A stretch of DNA of 21,172 nt from CAZXYF01 sp964644705 (GTDB taxonomy: Bacteria > Planctomycetota > Brocadiia > SM23-32), in assembly GCA_964644705.1 (NCBI GenBank), contig CAZXYF010000039.1:1-21172 (forward strand), written 5' to 3'. The translations under genes were made by a program, and so were the position numbers. The notes under the pieces were generated by a model. It was not told the origin of the DNA. It saw only the letters and a program-made list of their open reading frames with translations, and did not search any database. Positions 7,594-14,797 of this stretch are shown in pieces; position 1 is the first letter of the stretch; each line of letters opens with the position of its first letter.

Positions 7594-8700
7594 TCATATG
7601 ATGAATTCCCCGTCCTCGTAAATCAGCTCACCATCGGCGTGAATTTCTCCGCCCTCGTGCATGTCGCAGAGGATGTCCCAGTGGATGGCTGATTCGTTCG
7701 CGCTTCCACTTTTCGGATAGCCGCGGCCGAGCGCCAGATGCACCGTCCCGCCCATTTTCTCATCGAACAGCATGTTCCGGGTGAACTTCTGGATGCCGTG
7801 ATTGGTTCCGATTCCCAGCTCGCCCAGACGTCGCGCCCCCGGGTCGTTTTCCAGCAGATCATCCAGCAACTTCTGTCCTTTCGCCGCTTCGGCCTCGACA
7901 ACCTCACCATCCTCGAATGTCAGCCGGATGTCCTTGATCTCCTGCCCGCTGTAGATGCCGGGATAGCTGAACCGGACATGGCCGTTCGCGCTGTCCTCCA
8001 CCGGGCCGGTGAACACCTCGCCGTCGGGATAATTGCGTCGTCCGCAACAGTTGATCCATGTGCGTTCAGCGGTGGAGAGGGTTAGATCGGTATCTCTGGC
8101 CGTGATGTGAACCTCCTCAACCTCGTTCAGCTGCTCGATGATCCGATCCTGGTTTTCCTCCACCTCCTGCCAGGCCGAGACCGGATCCTCGTGGTCCAGT
8201 TTGCACGCGCAACGGAAAAACTCGTGGTATTCGGTGAGGGCCATCTCCGCTTCCTGCGCACAGGAATGGGTGGGAAACTGCACCAGAACCCAGTTCAACT
8301 CATCGTCGGCGGCCCGCTGCATGAACGTGGCCATCAACTCTTCGGTGGCCTGCTGGCGCCGGGCAATCCTTTCGCTGTCGATGCTGGTAAGCGTGCGGGA
8401 GTTATGGGAGGAGGATATTCGGATTGTGGCATCGAAATTCTCCGCCACGTGCTTGAAGATCGGCGGTTTATGGGTGAGCTGATCTTCCGAAGCGTTCTGG
8501 TAAAAAATGTAATCCAGATCCGCCGGTTTCGACAGGACCGTGGGATATCCGCCCGCCCGCAGAGTGTGCTTATACACCTCCTGCATGAGCGGCGCGGCCA
8601 GATCGGTGCCCATAATGGCCACCTCATCTCCCTCTTCGATTTCCACCGAGTAGCCGACAAGAACTTTCGCCAGTTTGTCCAGATTCTCGTTCCACGCCAT
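7594..8700 (-). CDS. M29-family metallo-aminopeptidase
   Basis: This 368-residue enzyme removes N-terminal amino acids from peptides, probably in the cytosol since no signal peptide is seen. The family (Thermus AmpT, Staphylococcus AmpS, Bacillus aminopeptidase II) uses a two-metal centre, and all expected ligands can be seen: E228 in DGEVFTGPV, E294 in RLGELGIGTN, H321 in GGTVHLALGRGYP, and H340 and D342 in SAIHWDILCDM. The conserved Tyr (Y328) is also present. Length is slightly below the usual 400-415. I chose ATG at 8700, giving MAWNENLDKLAKVLVGYSV. GGAG (8710-8713) lies nine bases upstream, and the upstream in-frame Met at 8763 would place this site inside the gene. It is apparently monocistronic, divergent from proS. 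Confidence 0.93.
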   Translation of the reverse strand: MAWNENLDKLAKVLVGYSVEIEEGDEVAIMGTDLAAPLMQEVYKHTLRAGGYPTVLSKPADLDYIFYQNASEDQLTHKPPIFKHVAENFDATIRISSSHNSRTLTSIDSERIARRQQATEELMATFMQRAADDELNWVLVQFPTHSCAQEAEMALTEYHEFFRCACKLDHEDPVSAWQEVEENQDRIIEQLNEVEEVHITARDTDLTLSTAERTWINCCGRRNYPDGEVFTGPVEDSANGHVRFSYPGIYSGQEIKDIRLTFEDGEVVEAEAAKGQKLLDDLLENDPGARRLGELGIGTNHGIQKFTRNMLFDEKMGGTVHLALGRGYPKSGSANESAIHWDILCDMHEGGEIHADGELIYEDGEFII

Positions 8701-8709
8701 AGTCACCGT

Positions 8710-8713
8710 CTCC
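8710..8713 (-). promoter_or_regulatory. ribosome binding site deciding the aminopeptidase start
   Basis: AAAGGAG on the minus strand ends nine bases before ATG at 8700. This favours the shorter 368-residue protein over a 389-residue form starting at 8763. Confidence 0.7.
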
Positions 8714-8864
8714 TTTGAAGGGAAGCTGCAGTAAAAGAGGTAATCGCATTCCATAACCAGCACACCAGAACCTACCCTACCAGACGCCCGGCCAACATCA
8801 CAAATAACGAGAACGGTTTGGTCTCCGGGCGAGCCGTCAGTGCGCCATCTGCACGAACAGCCGA

Positions 8865-8893
8865 TTGAAACCGGTGGTCTGTGGGGATATAAT
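8865..8893 (+). promoter_or_regulatory. strong sigma-70-type promoter of proS
   Basis: TTGAAA (8865-8870), a 17-base spacer, then a perfect TATAAT (8888-8893). Transcription should start near 8900, leaving a leader of about 88 bases before the proS ATG. A small hairpin with five-pair arms lies in this leader near 8910-8924. The promoter could drive proS and the following closely spaced genes. Confidence 0.7.
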
Positions 8894-8988
8894 GCCGCCT
8901 TGATGGAGCGGGCATATTTGCCCCTCTATTTGATCGAGGAGCCCTCCCTCATTCGTATCATTTCTCCCTTTTCCAAAATTATACAACC

Positions 8989-10701
8989 ATGCGCTGGACG
9001 CAATCTCTGATACCAACACTGAAGGAAACGCCGGCCGAAGCCGACGCTCGCAGTCATGTTCTGATGCTGCGCGCCGGTATGATCCGAAAACTGGGCAGCG
9101 GCACCTACACCTATCTGCCCCTTGGTATGCGCGTGATCAACAAAATCACCGATATCGTACGGGAGGAGATGAACCGGGCCGGGGCCGCGGAAGTGCTGAT
9201 GCCGTCGCTGTGGCCAGCAGATATCCTGGAAGATAGCGGACGTCTGGAGGTTTTTGGAGACGATGTCATCAAATTCACCGACCGCCATGGACGTGACGGG
9301 GTGCTGGGACCGACCCACGAGGAAATCGTCACATTGCTGGTCAAAGACAACATCCACAGCTACCGCGATCTTCCCCTGAACCTCTATCAGATTCAGACAA
9401 AATTCCGCGACGAGGTACGTCCTCGGTTCGGGATTCTGCGCACGCGTGAGTTTCTCATGAAAGACGCCTACAGTTTCGACGTCGATGAGGAGGGCATGCA
9501 GCGCAGCTACAGGGCAATGTATGAGGCCTACGTGCGCATATTTGACCGTTGCGGCCTGGATTACGTTGTCGTTGACGCCGAAACCGGCGCCATGGGGGGT
9601 TCGGGTTCCCAGGAATTCATGGTAGAGAGCGCCATCGGCGACGATCAATACGTGGAGTGCCCCGAATGCGGCTACGCGGCCAACGTGGAACGCGCCGAGA
9701 TCGCGCCCGCAACCGAGCCCCGGGAGAGTGAACCCGCGCCCACCCTTGAATCGGTGGATACCCCCGGCGCCAGCACGATCGACGAAGTGAGCGAGATGCT
9801 GGATATCGACCCCGGTCAGATGATCAAGACACTGATTTACCTGGCCGATGGAAAAGCCGTCGCGGCGCTTGTTCGGGGAGACCATGAGATCAACGAAAAC
9901 AAACTCGCACGTGCAATCGGCGCCGAAAATCTTGAGCTGGCATCGGCAGCAAAAATCAAGGAAGTCACCGGTGCCCCCGTCGGATTCGCCGGTCCCGTGG
10001 GTCTGGAAAAACCACAAATTGTCGCCGATTACGCCGTACGCCAGATTGCCGATGGAGTAACCGGCGCCAATCAGGCGGATGCCCACCTGACCGGCGTTGT
10101 ACCGGGCCGGGACTTTGAACCGGACAGGCTGGAGGATATCCGCCGGGCGGACCAGGGCGATGCATGTCCGGAGTGTCATGCTCCGATGGGGATATCTCAC
10201 GGCATTGAGGTGGGTCACGTATTCCAGCTCGGCACCAAATACAGCAAAGCACTCGATGCCACTTTCCTGGACGATGATGGACAGGAAAAACCGTGCATCA
10301 TGGGATGTTACGGGATCGGCATCAATCGGATTGCTGCCGCTGCGGTGGAACGTTTTGCGGACGACGACGGCATTGTCTGGCCACCGTCCATCGCCCCCTT
10401 CCAGGTGTGCGTGATGCCGTTGAATTCCGACAGTGAAGAGGTGGCCCGCGCCGCTGAGGAAGCCTACGAGAACTTACTCGCCGATGGTATTGATGTGATC
10501 ATGGACGACCGGGATGAAAGCCCGGGGTCGAAATTCAAGGACGCCGATTTAATCGGTTTTCCGATCCGGGTGGTGGTCGGTCGCGGCTACCTGAACAGCG
10601 GCGAGCTGGAAGTGCAGGTGCGGAAGACCGGCGCCCAGGAGGATGTCGCTCCCGAAGCGCTGTCCGGTCGCATGCGTGAACTATTGAACGATTTGCAGTG
10701 A
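8989..10701 (+). CDS. proS: prolyl-tRNA synthetase (bacterial type, with editing domain)
   Basis: The 570-residue class II synthetase charges tRNA-Pro in the cytosol. It has the standard opening (MRWTQSLIPTLKETPAEAD). Motif 2 is KFRDEVRPRFGILRTREFLMKDAYSFD from residue 138, given here by its key residues R139, R144 and R151. An inserted YbaK-like editing domain spans about 225-400, with K280 (MIKTLIYL) matching the known editing lysine. Motif 3 is GCYGIGINRIAAAAVE at 439, and a C-terminal anticodon-binding domain runs from about 470. C224-P-E-C227 and C393-P-E-C396 flank the editing domain and look like a metal-binding knuckle. The start is fixed by homology, yet no clear Shine-Dalgarno site precedes it; the upstream bases are pyrimidine-rich. 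The next gene follows after 25 bases. Confidence 0.97.
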   Translation: MRWTQSLIPTLKETPAEADARSHVLMLRAGMIRKLGSGTYTYLPLGMRVINKITDIVREEMNRAGAAEVLMPSLWPADILEDSGRLEVFGDDVIKFTDRHGRDGVLGPTHEEIVTLLVKDNIHSYRDLPLNLYQIQTKFRDEVRPRFGILRTREFLMKDAYSFDVDEEGMQRSYRAMYEAYVRIFDRCGLDYVVVDAETGAMGGSGSQEFMVESAIGDDQYVECPECGYAANVERAEIAPATEPRESEPAPTLESVDTPGASTIDEVSEMLDIDPGQMIKTLIYLADGKAVAALVRGDHEINENKLARAIGAENLELASAAKIKEVTGAPVGFAGPVGLEKPQIVADYAVRQIADGVTGANQADAHLTGVVPGRDFEPDRLEDIRRADQGDACPECHAPMGISHGIEVGHVFQLGTKYSKALDATFLDDDGQEKPCIMGCYGIGINRIAAAAVERFADDDGIVWPPSIAPFQVCVMPLNSDSEEVARAAEEAYENLLADGIDVIMDDRDESPGSKFKDADLIGFPIRVVVGRGYLNSGELEVQVRKTGAQEDVAPEALSGRMRELLNDLQ

Positions 10702-10726
10702 ACGAAGAGCCGGAGGAAGTTCGGTC

Positions 10727-11275
10727 ATGGCCGATATCAAGCCCCCAGAACCGGCCAAACCGTTTTGCGCAGTGCTGGCCGCCGATGAAGACTGGCTGGG
10801 GCGGGCCGTGGATCTGCTGCAGCGATATTTTGGCGACATTGATCTCAGCACGGACGAGTTAGCATTCGACTACACGGACTATTACGAATCCAGCATGGGA
10901 CCGGATCTGCTACGACGCATCGTGAGTTTTTCCGATCTCATCGACCCGGCGCACATTATTGATTGGAAGCTCGCCACCAACGGGCTGGAAACTGAACTGA
11001 CCGCACGCCGGAGAAACGTTGTGGACCGCCCCGTGAACCTGGATCCCGGCTACGTCGTGGCCAGTAAAATGGTTCTGACCACCGCAAAAAACTACTGTCA
11101 CCGGATATATTTGGGCCGGGGCATTTACGCAGAAGTAACCCTGCAGTGGTCAAACGGCGAGTTTCTGCCGTTAGAATGGACCTATCCGGATTACAGAAGT
11201 GAAACCTATCGCGCATTTTTCCGGCGGATGCGCGAGCGCTACATGGAGCAGATTGCTCCGGGCGAAAACTCATAA
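10727..11275 (+). CDS. DUF4416 family protein, function unknown
   Basis: This 182-residue soluble protein matches the DUF4416 pattern (PF14385) along its whole length. Motifs are FGDIDLSTDELAFDYTDYY (35-53), SMGPDLLRR (56-64), FSDLIDP (68-74), NLDPGYV (104-110), HRIYLGRGIYAEVTL (125-139), and WTYPDY (151-156). No signal peptide or membrane segment is visible. GGAGGA lies nine bases before the ATG. It sits 25 bases after proS and 28 before ndk, so it is very likely co-transcribed with them. The conserved His, Asp and Tyr clusters suggest a binding or catalytic pocket, but no activity is known to me. Confidence 0.85.
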   Translation: MADIKPPEPAKPFCAVLAADEDWLGRAVDLLQRYFGDIDLSTDELAFDYTDYYESSMGPDLLRRIVSFSDLIDPAHIIDWKLATNGLETELTARRRNVVDRPVNLDPGYVVASKMVLTTAKNYCHRIYLGRGIYAEVTLQWSNGEFLPLEWTYPDYRSETYRAFFRRMRERYMEQIAPGENS

Positions 11276-11303
11276 ATTCAATTACACCACGGAGAAAAAC
11301 TCG

Positions 11304-11780
11304 ATGCAGATGGAAAGAACTCTTGTGTTTCTCAAACCCGACGCCGTTCAGCGTAGTCTTGTGGGGGAGATTATCTCGCGGTTTGAAAAGCGGGGACTGC
11401 AAATTATTGGATTGAAAATGCTGCAGCTGGACGAGGATTTTGTCCGGGAACACTACGCGGACCACGAAGGCAAGCATTTTTACGAACCCCTTGTCCGCTA
11501 CATTACCGCCGGCCCGGTCGTGGCGCTTGTTATCAGCGGCAAAAATTGCATCCGGATCGTCCGCGACATGATGGGCGAGACGTTTGGCAGCGACAGCCCC
11601 CCGGGAACTATCCGCGGGGACTATGCGGTGAGTGATCGATACAATCTTGTGCACGGAAGCGACAGTCCGGAATCGGCCCGCGAGGAAATCAGCCGGTTTT
11701 TCTCGGAAGAGGAGCTGGTTGAGCCACCCGACGGGTCACTTCGGTGGATCTACGACATGACGGGGCCGGAGATTGTGTAA
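11304..11780 (+). CDS. ndk: nucleoside diphosphate kinase
   Basis: This 158-residue enzyme transfers the gamma-phosphate from ATP to nucleoside diphosphates through a phospho-histidine. The N-terminus is MQMERTLVFLKPDAVQR, with K11 in the nucleotide site. H117 in NLVHGSDSPESAREEI is the catalytic histidine, and PGTIRGDYAV (100-109) is the conserved substrate loop. The C-terminal DGSLRWIYD extension occurs in many longer bacterial Ndk proteins, which run slightly above the classic 140-145. The start was chosen by homology and by GGAG nine bases upstream (11291-11294). An in-frame ATG at 11199 lies inside the previous gene and is rejected. Confidence 0.97.
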   Translation: MQMERTLVFLKPDAVQRSLVGEIISRFEKRGLQIIGLKMLQLDEDFVREHYADHEGKHFYEPLVRYITAGPVVALVISGKNCIRIVRDMMGETFGSDSPPGTIRGDYAVSDRYNLVHGSDSPESAREEISRFFSEEELVEPPDGSLRWIYDMTGPEIV

Positions 11781-11839
11781 ATTGCCCCCCTGCCGTTCCA
11801 CGATAAAAATGACGCCGTATGCCTGTACCGCAAACCTAT

Positions 11840-11844
11840 GGAGG
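11840..11844 (+). promoter_or_regulatory. ribosome binding site deciding the lipoprotein start
   Basis: GGAGG lies eight bases before ATG at 11853. The upstream in-frame ATG (11838) overlaps the site itself and has no site of its own, so the later ATG is preferred. Confidence 0.7.
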
Positions 11845-11852
11845 CGCTACTG

Positions 11853-12767
11853 ATGAGACCGGGGAAAGAGAACATAAGACCGATTGTATGCGCTGGTTTA
11901 GTCGTCCTTTCGATGGCCCTTTTCATGACGGGGTGTGAATCTGCCCCCACTCCCGCCCCTGAACCCATGGGGATGCCCCAGCAACGCAGCCGGGCCACCG
12001 GGCAGACGAAAAGTCTGGAGGAAATAAGACGGAACATCCTGGAGAATCAAAAAGAGTTCGCCAGCCTCGTGGCGGAGTGCCGCATCAAAATTCGCAGTCC
12101 CCTTCTGCCCGAACGCATGTCGGGACTCACGTTCCGGGGAGAACTGAAACTGCTCAAACCCCGCAAAATTCATTTCGTCATCTACCATGGCGGGCAGATG
12201 GCAATGCGCCTTGTGGGTAACGGGAAACAATATAAAGTAGAGCAGCCCATCTTCGGAGATACCTACGGCGGTAAATACGATTCGGGCATAACATCCGGCC
12301 AGGACCGGCTGCATTTCATGCCGGACGACCTGGTGGACGGGCTGGATTTGCGGAGTCTGTTCTACGGCCGTCCGCAGGTGCTGGAGTCTTACCCCCAACG
12401 ATGGGATATCGCACCCGGTAGTTTGAGATCACCGGTTCAGTACCCCCCCGTGTGGGTGATCGACTCGCTGAATATATCCCCTCCTCCCAATGCCCAGCCC
12501 CAGATCGACAATTCGGTGATGGTTGATCGCCGTAACGAGCGAATACGGCGCATCGATAAGTTCAGAGAAGACGGTTCCCTGCGAGTTAGAATATGGCACC
12601 TCAATACCATTCCGGTGCGCGGATCGGAGGGAGGATCGGTGGATCTTCCACGGAACATTTTCCTGTGGTATCCCCCGCCGCTGGAGGGAACCATGATCAA
12701 CATCAGATTTGAAAAGTACAAGGTCAACGTCCCGGTGGAAAAGTCGACGTTCAACCTTGGGGGATAA
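11853..12767 (+). CDS. predicted outer-membrane lipoprotein, possibly LolA/LolB-like fold
   Basis: I do not recognise a named family for this 304-residue protein. It begins with a positively charged stretch and a hydrophobic segment (VCAGLVVLSMALFMTG), then the lipobox cysteine C28 followed by ESAPTPAPEP. A Glu rather than Asp at +2 suggests outer-membrane sorting by the enterobacterial rule. A Pro-rich linker leads to a conserved-looking region (about 64-160). There, patterns such as SLVAECRIKIRSP, FRGELKLLKP and MAMRLVGNGKQYKVEQP resemble the strand-rich LolA/LolB half-barrel proteins, in which a surface or lipid-binding sheet follows a helix. The assignment is structural guesswork. It lies 72 bases after ndk and 99 before galE on the same strand. 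An envelope role would suit the outer-membrane genes nearby. Confidence 0.8.
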   Translation: MRPGKENIRPIVCAGLVVLSMALFMTGCESAPTPAPEPMGMPQQRSRATGQTKSLEEIRRNILENQKEFASLVAECRIKIRSPLLPERMSGLTFRGELKLLKPRKIHFVIYHGGQMAMRLVGNGKQYKVEQPIFGDTYGGKYDSGITSGQDRLHFMPDDLVDGLDLRSLFYGRPQVLESYPQRWDIAPGSLRSPVQYPPVWVIDSLNISPPPNAQPQIDNSVMVDRRNERIRRIDKFREDGSLRVRIWHLNTIPVRGSEGGSVDLPRNIFLWYPPPLEGTMINIRFEKYKVNVPVEKSTFNLGG

Positions 12768-12866
12768 GTAATTCGCCCTATCAGAGAATCACCTCTGTTA
12801 TGGGCTTCCCATGCACAGCTGTAGAACAATGCACACGAGATTATCCAAAATGACAGGAGCAGACAG

Positions 12867-13853
12867 ATGAAAGTAGCGGTCACTGGAGGAGCCGGCTACA
12901 TTGGTAGCCACAGCGTCGTTGAGCTGCAGGAAGCAGGCCATGAAGTGGTGGTTCTGGACAACTTATCGGAGGGACACGCCGAGGCCGTGCCGGATTGCGA
13001 CCTCCGGGAAGTCGATCTGGCCAATGAAAAAGTTACCCGTGAGATACTGGACGAAACGGCCCCGGACGCCGTGATGCATTTCGCGGCCAGCGCCTACGTG
13101 GGGGAATCGGTAGAGGACCCGCAAAAATATTACTTCAACAACGTGGTCAACACCCTGCGACTCCTGCGCGCGATGCGGGCGACAGGGGTGAAGAAGTTCG
13201 TTTTTTCTGGATCATGCACCGTCTATGGAATCCCCGACGAGGTGCCCATCACCGAGGATTTCCCTCTGCAGCCAATCAGCCCCTACGGACGCACCAAATC
13301 CACTGTGGAGGGGCTACTCAAGGATTATGCCAGCGCATATGACCTGCAGTATGCATCGCTCCGCTACTTCAATGCTTCCGGCGCCGCCCCCGACGGGAGT
13401 ATGGGGGAGGATCATGATCCGGAAACACACCTCATCCCGATCGTCATACAGGCGGCACTCGGCTTGCGTGATAAAATATCGATTTTCGGTACCGATTATC
13501 CGACACCGGATGGCACCTGTATCCGGGACTATATCCACGTCCTGGACCTGGGGCGAGCACACGTGCTGGCGCTGGAGGACCTGGAGGAGGGATCCCGGGA
13601 AATTTACAACCTGGGCACCGGACAGGGTCATTCGGTCAAAGAGGTGATTGATACGGTGCGGGAGGTGAGTGGACGCAAGTTCCCGGTGGAGGAAGGTGAG
13701 CGTCGGCCCGGGGACCCGCCTGCGCTGGTGAGTTCGCCGGAGAAAATCCAGGAGGAACTGGACTGGGAGCCACGCTTTCCCGCACTGGAACAAATCGTGG
13801 AAACGGCCTGGAAGTGGCACAGCACCCACCCCGAAGGCTACGAAAGTGAGTAA
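12867..13853 (+). CDS. galE: UDP-glucose 4-epimerase (extended SDR family)
   Basis: This 328-residue cytosolic NAD-dependent enzyme interconverts UDP-glucose and UDP-galactose (or the N-acetyl forms), supplying sugars for surface polysaccharide or for galactose use. The Rossmann motif is GGAGYIGSH (7-15). The catalytic residues are S116 (SGSCTVYG), Y140 and K144 (SPYGRTK). RYFNASGAAPDGSMGEDHDP (166-185) and PTPDGTCIRDYIHVLDL (212-228) are typical of GalE proteins rather than of other extended epimerases. The length matches the usual 325-340. AGGAG lies seven bases before the ATG. It runs towards lpxA, with 68 bases between the two stop codons. Confidence 0.94.
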   Translation: MKVAVTGGAGYIGSHSVVELQEAGHEVVVLDNLSEGHAEAVPDCDLREVDLANEKVTREILDETAPDAVMHFAASAYVGESVEDPQKYYFNNVVNTLRLLRAMRATGVKKFVFSGSCTVYGIPDEVPITEDFPLQPISPYGRTKSTVEGLLKDYASAYDLQYASLRYFNASGAAPDGSMGEDHDPETHLIPIVIQAALGLRDKISIFGTDYPTPDGTCIRDYIHVLDLGRAHVLALEDLEEGSREIYNLGTGQGHSVKEVIDTVREVSGRKFPVEEGERRPGDPPALVSSPEKIQEELDWEPRFPALEQIVETAWKWHSTHPEGYESE

Positions 13854-13921
13854 CTGAACAGAGCCATTCGCGGCTGCAGGCGTTCGTTGCAGAGGGACGC
13901 GGGAGTTCAACGGGAGGAACG

Positions 13922-14725
13922 TCAGTCGGATCGAAGGCTTTCCCGATAGCGCCCGTGACTTCCCTCCAGTGAGCGGCGGAGGAACTGGACAAGATATAAT
14001 ACCTCTTCCGAACTTTCCTCCTCGTTTTCAATCTCCTCAAACACTTTCGTTCCGTTCAGGCTCTTCTTACGATACAATCGGCGGAAGGCTTCGTCCAGGT
14101 CATCGATGGCTTCCTGCCCGTATCCGGCCCGCTCGAGACCAACTTCATTCACACGACGCACCTTGGCAGGATTACCCTCGGTAATCATGAACGGCGGCAC
14201 GTCCCGAATAAGCCGGCTCAGCCCACCGACGAACGCCATCTTCCCCACGGTGACGAAGGGATTGGCAGCCGCACCCCCCATCAGTTTGGCGCCGCTTTCC
14301 ACCTTGCAATGTCCCCCCAACAACACCCCATTGACCAGGATCACATCATCGTCCACACAGCAGTCATGACCGACGTGTGATCCAATCATCATAAAATTGC
14401 GGTCGCCAATCGTCGTCACACCACTTCCCGTGGGTGTACCGATGTTCACGGTGCAATGTTCTCTGAATACATTGTCCTCCCCGATTTCCAACCGCGTCGG
14501 CTCACCGTGATATTTGGTATCCTGCGGCGGGGTACCCAGAACCGCATGCGGATACAGGTGGTTGTTGGGGCCCAATGTGGTGTTACCCTCCACATGCGCT
14601 CCGTGGTCAAGAACACAGCCATCGCCAATCGTCACGTCCGGTCCCACATAGGCCCCCGGTCCAACTTCCACATCGTCGCCCAACTGGGCACCGGATTCAA
14701 CACAAGCTGTCGAATGTATGCTCAT
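13922..14725 (-). CDS. lpxA: acyl-ACP--UDP-N-acetylglucosamine O-acyltransferase (LpxA), atypical form
   Basis: This 267-residue enzyme adds a hydroxyacyl chain to UDP-GlcNAc, the first step of lipid A synthesis. Residues 1-180 are left-handed beta-helix hexapeptide repeats (for example VEVGPGAYVGPDVTIGDGCV). KYHGEPTRLEIG (71-82) and DVPPFMITEGNPA (175-187) are LpxA signatures. H117 and H120 in GSHVGHDC match E. coli H122 and the catalytic H125. Where E. coli has AVHQFC with H160, this protein has AANPFV (N155, P156), with one residue fewer. The C-terminal helical part is acidic (EEIENEEESSEEV) and ends HGRYRESLRSD. No strong ribosome binding site is visible. It is last in its cluster, 72 bases after lpxC-fabZ. 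lpxD and lpxB are not in the window. Confidence 0.9.
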   Translation of the reverse strand: MSIHSTACVESGAQLGDDVEVGPGAYVGPDVTIGDGCVLDHGAHVEGNTTLGPNNHLYPHAVLGTPPQDTKYHGEPTRLEIGEDNVFREHCTVNIGTPTGSGVTTIGDRNFMMIGSHVGHDCCVDDDVILVNGVLLGGHCKVESGAKLMGGAAANPFVTVGKMAFVGGLSRLIRDVPPFMITEGNPAKVRRVNEVGLERAGYGQEAIDDLDEAFRRLYRKKSLNGTKVFEEIENEEESSEEVLYLVQFLRRSLEGSHGRYRESLRSD

Positions 14726-14797
14726 AATATTTAATTACGTCTCAAAAATCGCAAGAGTAGGACGGACATAAAAGGCGCATCCACACATCTTCAACCA

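Noticed and set aside
8926..10218. A 430-codon open frame on the minus strand
   Set aside because: It is antisense to proS, whose motifs are unmistakable. The His- and Gly-rich translation is typical of a shadow frame.
13854..13921. Terminator between the converging galE and lpxA genes
   Set aside because: CTGCA and TGCAG near 13874-13892 can pair, but the stem is only five pairs and no T-run follows on either strand.
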